Assembly: GCA_037039925.1 (NCBI GenBank)
Contig: JAXRKP010000011.1
Coordinates: forward strand, 472,001 to 536,000
Source of the DNA: Doris montereyensis
Lineage: Eukaryota > Mollusca > Gastropoda > Nudibranchia > Dorididae
Length of the DNA stretch: 64,000 nucleotides
Direction of reading: 5' to 3'
This document shows positions 10,816-24,360 of this stretch, piece by piece. Position 1 is the stretch's first letter. Each line of letters opens with the position of its first letter. The notes under the pieces were generated by a model. The model saw only the letters and a list, made by a program, of their open reading frames with translations. It was not told the origin of the DNA and did not search any database. Both the position numbers and the translations under genes were made by a program.

Positions 10816-12057
10816 CAGCAGAGAATAGAGATAAGCCTATTTGGGTCAAAATTCAGTGATGCCATTCTGAGTTTGCAAAACTACCGTTGCACTTCACCAG
10901 AAAGACCAGCGATTGGCAGATATTTTTTTTATTTGCCATAAAGGGAGTTACTTCAGGTTTTAAATTATCAATGCCTTCTGGAATATTACGGGCCGTTGTA
11001 CGAGTTTGAATGAGTCCACGCTTTCAGAGTTTGTTTTTAAATTTGAAAAGGTTGACTGCCGTGCAGTTGGGATGGGTAGATTTATTTGTTTATGGGTACA
11101 TTCTTCTGCTCTTCTACTATGTGGTGGTCTGAGACTTTGGGTGAAACTGTGGGAATGTTGTCCGTTGTCAGAATAGTCTGTTCAACTGCTAAGCGACCCT
11201 TGACTCTTTGCCCATGTATCCATGCTTTACACAGTGCCTGCTTCGGAAGGAACCAGGGTTTTTTTTATTCGAACTGTCAAGAATCGGGGAATTGGGTTGC
11301 CATATTTTTCTGGGAACACAAATGCAGGGATAGGTTTTCATGTCATTGCTGACTGACTGAAACCCATCATCCTATATTAACTATTACCACTGTATCAGGA
11401 TGCAGTGGAAAAGGTGTTTGAGAAAGTAGACTGACTATCATAAAGTATCAAAGGTACATGTATCATGCTATGTTTCTTTTCTTAATTTAGCTTGACTCAA
11501 TGAACAATATGTTTTCTTGTCTTTTTTTTGTACACAGTCAATGGAGGTTGGAAATTTTCATGAGTATTTTTGTATAAAAAATATTAAAAGTTTTGTCTCT
11601 TGTTTTGTACACTTTGAATTTTCTTGTTTCTTTTACTTTTACCAAACCAGTTTATAGTGTAGCTAGTCTATTTAGCCATACATGTGTTTTGTGTAACACT
11701 ATTTCTTGTGTTAGATATGCAAATTTTGAACAATTGAAATGCAAAAGTAACTACAAAATATAAAATTTGTACCTAACAGTTACCACAAACCTAAAAGACT
11801 GTAATATGTATTCTTCTTTTAAGGTTTTCACTTTGATGTTAGCCTGTCGATGGAAACAAATTGGTAAAATTATATGCTAGAAACAATTTCAATGATCGTG
11901 TAAAGAGGAATGTAAAACAGTAACAAAAGGCCTAATAGAAAGAAAATGGGACAGAACAGAAATTTTCGGGTAGCCCACCTTTCATCAGCAAGGCAGAAAA
12001 ACATAAAAACAATATCTATGAATGATCTTGTAGTAGCGGTTGTCATTAGATTATACC
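10816..12057. other. Intergenic, nothing recognised
   Basis: Mixed-composition DNA. An 88-codon frame at 11086-11352 is cysteine-containing but has no recognisable pattern and no good splice sites. No repeat copies were matched. Confidence 0.35.
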
Positions 12058-14290
12058 ACCAAATAATTCTTGTGCATCCACTCATACTTACTTTACTTAT
12101 CCCCGTTGTGCTTGGGCAGCACATAAGGTCGAACATCCTCTGATACTACTTTACTTATGCTCACGGTGCTTGGAGCATCCACTCATGCTTACTTTACTTA
12201 TCCCTGTAGTGCTTGGGCATCCACTCATACTTACTTTACTTATCCCTGTAGTGCTTGAGCATCCACTCATACTTACTTTACTTATCCCTGTAGTGCTTGG
12301 GCATCCACTCATACTTACTTTACTTATCCCTGTAGTGCTTGAGCATCCACTCATACTTACTTTACTTATCCCTGTAGTGCTTGGGCATCCACTCATACTT
12401 ACTCTACTTATCCCCGTAGTGCTTGAGCATCCACTCATACTTACTTTACTACTTTACTTATCCCCGTGGTGCTTGGGCAGCACATAAGGTTGAACATTCT
12501 CTCAGACTACTTTAATTATCCCCCTGATGCTTGAGCAGCACATAAGGTTGAACATCCTCTCATATTACTTTACTTATACTCGTGGTGCTTGGGCAGCACA
12601 TGAGGTTGAACATCCTCTCATATTACTTTACTTATCCCGTGGTGCTTGGGCAGCACATAAGGTTGAACATTCTCTCAGACTACTTTACTTATCCCCGTGA
12701 TGCTTGGGCAGCTCATAAGGTTGAACATTCTCTCAGACTACTTTACTTATCCCCCTGATGCTTGGGCAGCACATAAGGTTGAACATCCTCTCATACTACT
12801 TTACTTATACTCGTGGTGCTTGGGCAGCACATAAGGTTGAACATCCTCTCATATTACTTTACTTATCCTCGTGGTGCTTGGGCAGCACATAAGGTTGAAC
12901 ATCCTCTCATGCTACCAGTACTTTACTTATACTCGTGGTGCTTGGGCAGCACATAAGGTCGAACATCCTCTCATACTTCTTAACTTATCCTCATGGTGCT
13001 TGGGCAGCACATAAGGTCGAACATCCTCTCACACTACTTTACTTATCCTCATGGTGCTTGGGCATCACACTCATCGAACATAATTTACTTTTAACTTATC
13101 CTTGTGGTGTTTGGGCAGCCATTCATCCTCTACTTACTTTACTTATCCTCATGGTACTTGGGCATCCATAACTCATTCATCACACTTACTTTACTTATCC
13201 TTGTGTGTTTGGGCAGCCATTCATACTTAACTTACTTCACTTATCCTTGGGTTGGGCAGCCATTCATATTACTTTACTTATCCTTGTGGTACTTGGGCAG
13301 CACATAGGGTTGAACACCCTCTCATAATATTACTTTACTTATCCTTGTGGTACTTGGGCAGCACATAGGGTTGAACACCCTCTCATAATATTACTTTACT
13401 TATCCTTGTGGTACTTGGGCAGCACATAGGGTTGAACACCCTCTCATAATACCACTTTACTTATCCTTGTGGTACTTGGGCAGCACATAGGGTTGAACAC
13501 CCTCTCATACCACTTTACTTATCCTCGTGGTGCTTGGGCAGCACATAGGGTTGAACACCCTCTCATACTACTTTACTTATCCTTGTAGTGTTTGGGCAGC
13601 CACTCATACTTACTTTACTTATCCTTGTAGTGTTTGGGCAGCCATTCATACTTACTTTACTTATCCTTGTAGTGTTTGGGCAGCCACTCATACTTACTTT
13701 ACTTATCCTTGTAGTGTTTGGGCAGCCATTCATGCTTACTTTACTTATCCTTGTAGTGTTTGGGCAGCACATAAGGTCGAACATCCTCTCATACTACTTT
13801 ACTTATCCTTGTGGTGCTTGGGCAGCCACTCATACTTACTTTACTTATCCTTGTGGTGTTTGGGCAGCCACTCATGCGTACTTTACTTATCCTTGTGGTG
13901 TTTGGGCAGCCACTCATGCGTACTTTACTTATCCTTGTGGTGCTTGGGCAGCCACTCATACTTAATTTACTTATCCTCGTGGTACTTGGGCACCCACTCA
14001 TACTTACTTTACTTATCCTTGTGGTGCTTGGGCAGCACATAAGGTTGAACATCCTCTCATACTACTTTACTTATCCTTGTGGTGTTTGGGCAGCCACTCA
14101 TACTTACTTTACTTATCCTTGTGGTGTTTGGGCAGCCACTCATACTTACTTTACTTATCCTTGTGGTGTTTGGGCAGCCACTCTTATCCTCGTGGTGCTT
14201 GGGCAGCACATAAGGTTGAACATCCTCTCATACTACTTTACTTATCCTCGTGGTGCTTGGGCAGCACATAAGGCCGAACATCCTATCACA
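12058..14290 (+). repeat. 2.2-kb minisatellite with 42- and 58-bp unit types
   Basis: Tandem array of two related units sharing TACTTTACTTATCC and GTAGTGCTTGGGCA-like blocks. The long unit of about 58 bp adds GCACATAAGGTTGAACATCC. The short unit of 42 bp carries CATCCACTCATACTTAC instead. Short-unit blocks dominate near 12170-12450 and 13590-13760; long units dominate 12450-13060; 13800-14290 mixes both. Because 42 is divisible by 3, the array gives long repetitive open frames on both strands. These are by-products, with no start context, splice signals or flanking exons. Confidence 0.92.
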
Positions 14291-14329
14291 CAGTAGTTTC
14301 ATTAGATTTTTTTTCTTCTTGATTTTACA

Positions 14330-14540
14330 CACTTCCACAGTTAAGGAACTTTTTTTCGTGGGTTTTAGTTTTAGTGGGATTTAAAATTTTCCCCAGACTA
14401 TCCTGTAAACAGCCAAGAGATCTTTACCATGCGCAGAGTGTTGTGATCTGCATAGAGTACCTCCTTTTTATTATATGCCTCCGGTGAGACTAGGTGCCGA
14501 TCCCCTACCCGGATCAGGGTGTTGGGTTTCAGTCGAAAAA
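14330..14540 (-). repeat. SINE family C copy
   Basis: Contains the complement of the family 3' body (CTGTAAACAGCCAAGAGATC, TGTTGTGATCTGC), matching 39112-39330 read in reverse. The tRNA-like head is poorly preserved. Confidence 0.55.
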
Positions 14541-14554
14541 AACTTGATATATTC

Positions 14555-15893
14555 CCTACTGTCTAAGGTCCAGGTTCAACTGCCGTTCATAGAGAAGATT
14601 ATAAGAATAAACTGTGTTGTATACTGCCATTTTGTTTTTTTGTTGACAATTTTTGTTTTCCTATAAAATGCCTTTCCTGGATGGTTATTTATTGTCATTG
14701 TCTTTTGGATTCTCTAGCTGATTTCTTCTCTTAATTTTCCCTTTGAGTTAATCATTACTTCTAATTAATTGTACCTGTAACCTTGAACCTGTTCTAACTT
14801 CTCCCTGTCCAATTTAAGATTTTGTGATTTAGCTTCCCGAGTTACTAGCATTGTTTATTGGGTTGTTGTTTTTTGTGTGCATTTACTCTCATTCCTGTTT
14901 TATTTAGTTCATTATTCAACATGTTGATATTAGACTGAAGGTCACGTTTTGATTGTCCAAACAAAACTAAATTGTCGGCAAATGAAAGCATTGATACATA
15001 TACTGGTTCGAGTTTTCACATACCTACATTCGTTTTCTTTATTTATGAGGATGCCTTTGAGACTGAATCCATAAATGTGATAAACAAAAGAGGACTAGGG
15101 GTACAGCCCTGTCTTACTCCTATACGTATCTACATCAAATTCTTCAGTTACGTTTCCAGCTATGCTCATTGCACATGTTTGTTTTTGTAAAAAAATGTAA
15201 TGGCTTCTATTAAATTTTGCTCTACATTGTGGTCTTTTAAGGAATGCTACAGTTTGTCCCTCCTCACAGTGTCAAATGCCTTTTCTAAGTCAATAATACT
15301 AATACAGAAGTACAAATCAATGTTTCTCTCGAGGAATTTTTCTATTGTTTGAATGTTTGTCTAATTGCAAGTATGTGGTCTTGTACACTTCTTCCTATTC
15401 TTAATCCACTCTAATGTTCTTCAATCTGATCCTTTACTCTTTTGCTTTTAAGTCTCATTTCTAGTATCCTGGCATATACTTTTTCTGGTACGCTAAGTAG
15501 TGATATCCCTCTATAATTTGAAAGAGCATTCCATAGTTGTTCCTTCTTTGTGTGTTGGTATTACCTTTCCTTTTTCCATCGTCTGACAGCTACTTTGACG
15601 CCCATGCTTGTTGACATATTGCATGTAGTAGTTTGTTTGCCTCTCTCCCTTGGCTTTTAATCATTGCTGGATACTCTTGATCTGCTCCTGGGACCTTTCC
15701 TAATTTCGCTTTTTTTTTTTTTTTTTTTAAATAGGGGTTTGGATTTCTTCCATTGATATATCTACATCTTCGGCTATCTCACCTGGACTACTTGTTATTC
15801 TTACTAAATGATCTGTACTACTTGTTGTATATGTTCTGGAGGGATTATGTAATTGTTAAAAATATTTTGTACATGTTTCCACGATTTCGCTGG
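14555..15893 (-). pseudogene. RTE-like LINE fragment (RT region)
   Basis: The minus strand is collinear with about 51820-53090 of the best RTE-like copy. It runs from the GDSEI-METW region (complement near 15870-15893) through the thumb and fingers, the FADD-box neighbourhood (near 14950-15000) and up to the SETWTL region. It has multiple frameshifts and stops, and its 3' end is missing. The right boundary abuts a different LINE relic at 15905. Confidence 0.75.
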
Positions 15894-15904
15894 CTTCTTT
15901 CAAG

Positions 15905-17060
15905 GTCTGCATAGCCCAAGGAAAGCTGCAGATAACATTGAATGACTGGGAGGAATGGACAAAGAAATTTTTACATGTCTGTAAATGCCAGCAAGACAAT
16001 CTATTCAGTCTTCAGCCTCCACCAAATATCAACAAGCCAAACTTGAAATAGAAACAAGACTGCTGGAGAAGGATGACACTCCCAAATATCTTGGAGTAAT
16101 TTTTGACCAAAGATTGACCTGAAACCACATGTGGGGAAAAACGCAAGAGATGGCAATACAAAGAAGTGCACTACTGATAAAAGCTGGCAGGAACAGAATG
16201 GGGATCAAACCAATCAATCCTCAAGAAGACATACACAGCACATATGTCCGCCCACTTTTAGATTATGGGATAGCAGCATGGGGAACTACAGCACTATCAA
16301 ACTTTTAAAAGGTCAAAGTGGTTCAAAATCAAAGCCTCAGGATAATATCAGGAGCAATGCGACCAACATCTATCGCGGCAATGGAATCACAAAAAACCAC
16401 CCAAACATTGGAAGACAAAAGAAATTTAAAAATTGTTGATCCAGTGCGCTAAAATAAAAAGACTGAATGAAGACCCATTGAACCATAATATTGATAAATC
16501 AGTAAAAAGAAAAAAGAAAAAAAATAAGGTTTTTCAATTTAAGTGACTGAACAGAAGTAACTTCATAGAGAAATCATGACAACTGAGATAATAATCACCA
16601 ATCCCACAGATATATATCATGTACGGTACTCACAGTTTGTGAGCATGGTCCACATCCAGAAATTCGATGTATACATGTACATGTACCATAGAAGGAACAA
16701 CAACCAAAAACACAAGAATCGCCAGAGACCATCAAACAAAAAGCAATCAAAGGTCCTATCCCCTACAAGACTGGATTAGTTAGAGTATACACTGATGGAT
16801 CTGCCAAAAATGCAATCAAAGATGAAGGCTGCGGAATAAGTATGGCAGCAGATATATGTGCACATATTGTTAAGCAGAAACCATAAGACTACAGTTAGAA
16901 ATCTCACAAAGGATCGTTTTTCTCACTGAAGTCCGTACTACAGGCACTAAATCCAACCATTGAAAGCCAGTTAAACCGTCTATCACTAGGTCACACTATT
17001 CAGATTCAGGACTGGGCACAATGTATTATATTCTATATCGCTATTTGAAAACTGAGCAAT
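15905..17060 (+). pseudogene. LINE relic with RT C-terminus and RNase H domain
   Basis: Interrupted frames on the plus strand read NASKTIYSVFSLHQ, DTPKYLGVIFDQRLTW and TYVRPLLDYGIAAWGT, followed by a gap and VRVYTDGSAKNAIKDEGCGI at about 16770-16840. This is the order RT thumb/connection then RNase H with its YTDGSA motif. It is typical of Jockey/I-superfamily LINEs that encode a C-terminal RNase H. Several stops and frameshifts make it a dead fragment. The endonuclease and RT palm are absent. Confidence 0.72.
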
Positions 17061-18282
<1,222 letters not shown>

Positions 18283-18412
18283 TTTTTTTTGGTTGTTTTC
18301 TTGTTGTTTTTTGTTTTGTTTGTTGTTTTTTTGTTTGTTTTGTTGTTTTTTGTTTGTTTGTTGTTTTTTGTTGTATTGTTTGTTTGTTTTTTGTTTTTTT
18401 TTTTTTTTTTTT

Positions 18413-19339
18413 CTCTCTTCTTAGTGGGATATATAGTTGAGTACGGCTCTGTACTGAAACAACGCTTTCTGTGCACTGTGTCTCTGTGTAGTTTTAGAGT
18501 GCCGGTATCAAGCGTCATCTACATATTGTAGGTTCCGGAAGCTGGGCTGGCACCTTACCTCACGACAGTTTAGAGTGCTCGTGCTTTCAAAATGGCACAC
18601 ATGTTGCGTTTTCATATATTGTCACAAAATTGTATTTGGTTTCAATATATCCCATAGTTTTTTTTGTTTTGTTTTTGTTTTGGTGTGTTTTTTTTTTTGC
18701 AATACAAATCTAGACATCTAAAAGATAATCATACGTAATCCTAATAGTTCTTATTAAATTTTCCTCACCTCCCCCCCCCTCCCCCAACACATGCTGCCTA
18801 ATTTAATTAATGCAACGACTGTTTGCTAACGCTATCACTACTATCATTTTACTATTTACACGACCTTTACTTTACTAGTATTACTATCGTCCTCTATCAC
18901 CACAACCACTGCCCTAATATTTGTTCTTCTTTTCTTTTTTTTTTTCCTTTAAAAAAAATTGGTATAAGAGATGATTATAATGATAGTCATACTTGTAGAA
19001 ATATTGACTGTTAAATGAACTTAGGATAGTGATGAAATATAGTAATGGTCATTTTGGGGTAGCCTCTGCGGTCTGTTGCACTTCCATTCATCATTGCTTT
19101 TCTTGTTTTCTTTTTTTTCTCCTTGTTTTATTGAATTCATTATTTCAAAACAAAAACCCACTATAAACATGAAAACAAAAACAAGAAAACATTAAAAGAA
19201 TATAAAGATAAAAAAAATAAAATAAAGTGAAATACCCGAGACTTAACATCCGAATATCAACCCCCCCCCCCCCATCCCCCCCCCCCAACCCATCTTTAAA
19301 CGAAAAATGAAAAAACAAAAAAAAAAATAACTGACGAAA
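18413..19339. other. Intergenic low-complexity DNA
   Basis: Several homopolymer-rich stretches are present, notably C-runs at 19261-19285 and A-rich DNA at 19140-19240. No coding or RNA feature recognised. Confidence 0.45.
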
Positions 19340-19530
19340 ATATTAGGTTAGATATCAATGTTTCTTAATTTTGCGTTGAAATTGAATATTTCAATCAGAT
19401 TTCCCCCTCCTCCATATTTGTACTTTGATACTGCCATTTTAGCTACCGATAATATTCTATTTATCTCCTGAATTTCAGTTTGGCAAACTCCACTTGCAAA
19501 TGTTAATCCAAGTAATATGTCCTTCCTCAT
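19340..19530 (-). pseudogene. Tail of an L1/Tx1-type LINE ORF2
   Basis: A 60-codon minus-strand frame with EINRILSVAKMAVSKYKYGG and IFNFNAKLRNIDI aligns with the extreme C-terminus of the larger LINE next door (INHMLLIAKLCISKFKYGT and IFDFEYKLRQNIDDG at about 20180-20300). It is a short 3' remnant of a second, diverged copy. Confidence 0.65.
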
Positions 19531-19722
19531 AACATCTATACCATTAACAATTCAATTATTAACATGTAATTGATTCTCCTACTATATGAGGATTAAAGGG
19601 ATGGCGCATTAAAATGCAATACTGGTTCATCTGATAATAACGGTGGACTGACACGGACTGAGACAGAGGCAGACATAAAGATAGACATGTAGATGGAGAG
19701 AGACATAAAGAGAGACAGAGTA

Positions 19723-19848
<126 letters not shown>

Positions 19849-20159
19849 GGAGATAGAGAGAGAGGAATAAAGAGAGGGAAGGAGGGGAAGAAGGAATGGT
19901 AAAAATAGCCAAGTGTGTAAGTGGTTATATTAAAGTTAGTACACATCGAGTTAGATGCACAGATTAGTAGCTAACCTGCCACGAGATCTTTAAGGCCGAA
20001 ACATAAAGGGTCGTTTGTTTCTAGTCTATATAAAGGCTGAAATTAGTAGGTAAAAAAACCCAAAACAACCAAGTATATTATTGATGTCGGTACTACAGAG
20101 AATATAAGAAAACATTCCAACAAAACAATTTCATATGACCATTAAATGCTGCATGTACT

Positions 20160-23100
20160 AGGGGAGGAATTAAGAAACCGTATTACCATCATCAATATTT
20201 TGTCTCAGCTTGTATTCGAAGTCAAATATAGCTTCAACGTTTTTAACAGTTCCATATTTGAATTTGCTAATGCATAATTTAGCTATCAAAAGCATATGAT
20301 TGATCTTATCGACTGTACTTTTGTTTGCCTTAAGTTCGTCATACAAAATGCCAAATAAAATATGTATATCATTGAGTCTAAGGTTTAAGTCAAAGTCATT
20401 TAAGATTTTTAGTTCAATGCGTTTCCAAAATGATCTGACGGTCTTACATTGAACAAAGAAGTGTTCAAGGAAATCTATTTCAAAGCAGAATTCACATTTA
20501 TCAGTCTCTTTAACTTTCATCCTTTGTAACATGATATTTGTAGGATAAATGTTATGCAATATCTTATAATGTAGCAATCTAAGTCTAGATTCCTTAGTGG
20601 CTGTATAAGCCAACAAGTAATATTTGTTAATATCGATATTGAATTTACGAGCCCAGAACTTTTCGGCCCACAGACAAACGTTTTTTGTATTCGTTAGAAC
20701 TAGGCGAATATTTTTCATGTGAGAGCTTAGTATGTTTTCAACTATATCATCTTTTACCTCCTGTGGGTTGACCTGCACAAAATAGCTTGGAGATATATTG
20801 CTAAGCATTAATTTCCATTCTATTGGAATACTGTTGAATATTGCGTTGTAATGGAACATATGTTCTGGATATCGACCTAGCCTTTCTTCCATTTCTTTCA
20901 TTGTTGCTATGCCAGTTGCAGAGCAGATATCTTTAATGAATAATAAATTATTTTGCATGTATTTTTTATGTGTAAGGGTTTGTCTTTGTAGGTGATGAAT
21001 TTATTATTGAAGATGGGCTGGACAAGGATTTCTTTTTTGTCAATGTATCTGCTGGTATATTTAGCAAAGGCCTAAATTCCATCCATACACTAACGATCTT
21101 TTTCCAGAAATCAGAATGCATTGACGTCACATTTACAGGAATGTTATCCATTCTGGTGCTTTTAAGAAAATATTTAACGCCACCCAGATCCTTGAGAGCA
21201 CTGTTGCCTATTGCTACTATATCAGAGGAATTATCTGATGCTTTATGAAGCCATTTTATAAGACAGGAAAATTGCTGTGTCTTAACACTTATCATACCAA
21301 GACCCCCTTGTGATATTTCCTTACATAAAGTGGATCTTTTAATTTTTTCATATACGCGTTTGTTAGAGTTTTGTTTTTTGCCATATGAATTTAAAAATCA
21401 AAGAGTCTATTTCTTTGAGAATATCATCCGGGAGAACAAGGGCCTGTAATTGGAAATGTATTTGCGACAAAAGTAATGATTTTGCAATTAAAATTTCCCA
21501 TATATTGATAAATTTCTACGACGCCATCTTTCAATTATTGATTTTATGTAATTTATTTTCGGTATCCAATTGAGATCGATTCTTGAAACTTTGAGACTGA
21601 TTGAAATAAAAACCTAGTATTTTAATACAATCTTCCCCCTTTACCCAACTGATGTTGCAGATATTGTCTACGTAATTTTGTCCAATAAAAATCCCTTTAC
21701 ACTTGTGTTTGTTTAGTTTTAAGCCAGTTAAGTTTCCAAAGTTTTCAATTAATTGAATGCTTTTTACGAGACTTTTAGTGTCGCTTAGTAATAAAGATGC
21801 ATCGTCTGCATACATGATAATTTTATTGTTCAGTGTATCAATAGGACTAAGACATTTTATGTCGGCATCACTGCGAATCTTAATGGCCATCACCTCCATG
21901 ACTAATATGAAAAGAAGAGGGCTGACACAGCATCCCTGCCTTATACCTCTATGAGTTTGAAAGAAGGATGAGACAAAGTTGTTATTTTTTACACAGCTCT
22001 CGCCATCACTCATTAGTGTGGCGATGAGGTGTGTGAAATACTCACCGAATTTGAATAATTTGAGAGTGTTTAGAATTGCTGATTTATCTACAGTGTCAAA
22101 GGCCTTACGTATATCAAGGGATGCTAAAACCCCTTCCTTCTTAAAGTGTCGACAAAGACTTAAGGTGTCATCGATCAATCTGATAGCGTCTGAGATGGAT
22201 CTACCTTTCATAAATCCATTTTGATTTTTATGAATAATGTAATTAAGAACCAACTGCAGGCGCAATGCTAATACCTTGGAAAATATTTTATAATCTGTAT
22301 TGGTTAATGTGATTGGTCTCCAATTTGTAAGTTCTGATCTATCCATATTACCACCTTTATGAATAAGAGTTATTATTCCACGTCGTTGAGATAGGGTAAG
22401 CTTTCCTGTTTTAATAGATTCAATAAAACTATCGTATAAAGGATGTTTAAGGTGCAGCCAAAACATTTTATAAAAATTTGGTGTAAGCCCATCTGTTCCA
22501 GGAGCGCTTTTTACGTTAAGTTTGAAAAGGGCTGTCCCTATTTCTTCTAAATCTAGGTTTTCATCGAGAAGAATGCCGTCATTATCTATTACTTTGTTAA
22601 ACTGGCAGTCGTGCATAAAACTATTAACATTAGTAAAATCAGTCGTCAATCCCTCATCTTTAGTGTATAACTTTTGAAAGTACTCACGAGTGTTGCTCAA
22701 GATCTGTAAGGGTTCGGTACTGGTAATGTTATCAATTTTGAGCTCAGTTATTGTAGAATGGACAGCTTTTGATCTTTCAAGATTAAGAAAATATTTTGTA
22801 TTTTTCCCCCCTCCGCTATCCATTTATTTCTTGAGCGTATTTGTGCACCACGAGCTTTGTGCATAGAGATAATTTCCAGTTTCTTTCTTAAAGTTAAAAT
22901 TTCATGAGTTGTTGTACTATCATTTGGATTAACTGAAGCGATTTCGTTTAGTTTCCCTAGCTTAACTCTTATATTGTCTTCTTCATGTTTTTCTTTTTTA
23001 GTCTTTTGGATGGAATAACCAATGGAGAAAGACTTTATATGAGCTTTAAGTAATTCCCATTTCTCATTTGGATTGATATCGTGTGATTTCATTTAAAAAA

Positions 23101-23850
23101 TCGTCAATTAAGCCGTTCATTTTGTTAACAAATATTCGATCTTCCAAGAGTCTTTCATTAATCTTCCACAAAGAGTTACCTCCTCCTGTTGCACCCTGAG
23201 GTTTAACAATAAGTGACACCCCTTATGATCTGTAAATGGGATTTCTACATGTTTGCAATTAACTATATTTGACAAAAAAAAACTACATTACAAACGAACG
23301 CGTAATCTAGTCTTCTCGCAGTAAACGGTGTGGAGCGATGCCAAGTGTATTCTTTTTTTATCTTTGTTTAGAAATCTCCACACATCGATTAAATTATTTT
23401 CTGAAACAAATTTACTGAAATTATGAATTTCTCTTGGATTATGATCATTTCCTGAAATTATGTCTAATTGGTTATTCATGACAATATTGAAATCTCCATA
23501 AAATCGTATTGACAAAGTCATACTGTGATAAGAGATCAAAAACAGCTCGACGCTCGTCTGTATCAGACGCACCATAGACGTTGATGATTTTATAATTTAT
23601 ATTATTAACACATAAAGATATATCAATTACTCGATTGGATTTTAAGGGAAGAGTGACAAGTTTTTCAAATTTTAGAGATCTATTGATAAGAATCAATTGT
23701 CCTTTACTTCTATTCGTACCGTATGAAAGAGCGATGTGGCCATTCCACTCAATTTCCCATGCGTCTTTATTATTCTTCGTTACTTTGAGCTTCTTGTAAA
23801 CAAACAATGTCATATTTACTACAAATGTCAAAAATACTTTTCTGCTTTTT
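20160..23850 (-). pseudogene. L1/Tx1-type LINE ORF2 (endonuclease, RT, zinc-knuckle tail)
   Basis: The order on the minus strand is: the end of an AP-endonuclease domain (23831-23288, with INVYGAS and the FYGDFNIVMNN catalytic neighbourhood); a linker (23092-22748); RT (22823-21531) with SAPGTDGLTPNFYKMF, NWRPITLTNTDYKI, QNGFMKGRSISDAIRLID, RQGCCVSPLLF and the catalytic IMYADD; and a C-terminal part (21295-20170) with CEFCFEIDFLEHFFVQC, a CxxC-H-C zinc-binding pattern. Frameshifts occur near 23500, 23200, 22800, 21530-21300 and 20960. The endonuclease N-terminus is missing. The RT motifs are intact, so the copy is fairly young but inactive. ORF1 lies upstream at 25205-24321. Confidence 0.85.
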
Positions 23851-23939
23851 TGTTGTTATTTAGGCATTCATTCTACAGTTTAGAGACAAAACTTTTAACC
23901 CAGCCATGAACGTTAATCAGTCTGTCTGTCCGAAAATTC

Positions 23940-24360
23940 CGAGTCGTCAATTCATTCATTCAATAAGCGGTGATCGGTTAAAGTATTCACAATTCATTCA
24001 TTCAATACTAGCGGTGATTGGTTACCTCAGTATTGACACAATTCATTCATTCAATACTAGCGGTGATCGGTTACCTCGGTTACACAATTCATTCATTCAA
24101 TACTAGCGGTGATCAGTTACCTCGGTATTGACACAATTCATTCATTCAATACTAGCGGTGATTGTTACCTCAGTATTGTTACATTCAATACTAGCGGTGA
24201 TCGGTTACCTCAGTATTGACACAATTCATTCATTCAATACTAGCGGATCGGTGATCAGTATTACAATTCATTCATTCAATACTAGCGGTGATCGGTTACC
24301 TCAGTCTTGGCACAATTCATTCATTCAATAGTGTGATCGGTTACCTCAGTATTGGCGCTA
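23940..24360 (+). repeat. 49-bp minisatellite between LINE ORF1 and ORF2
   Basis: About eight imperfect copies of a unit of about 49 bp, with ATTCATTCATTCAATACTAG followed by CGGTGATCGGTTACCTCAG. Several copies carry deletions. It sits where an ORF1-ORF2 spacer and the ORF2 start would be, so it interrupts or replaces the endonuclease start. Frames through it on the plus strand are repeats only. Confidence 0.9.

Noticed and set aside
12151..14296. Several 64-171-codon repeat proteins on both strands
   Set aside because: Products of the 42/58-bp minisatellite; both strands are open, with no gene-like context.
24000..24360. CRISPR-like spaced repeats
   Set aside because: The units are contiguous 49-bp tandem repeats without unique spacers, and the window is eukaryotic.
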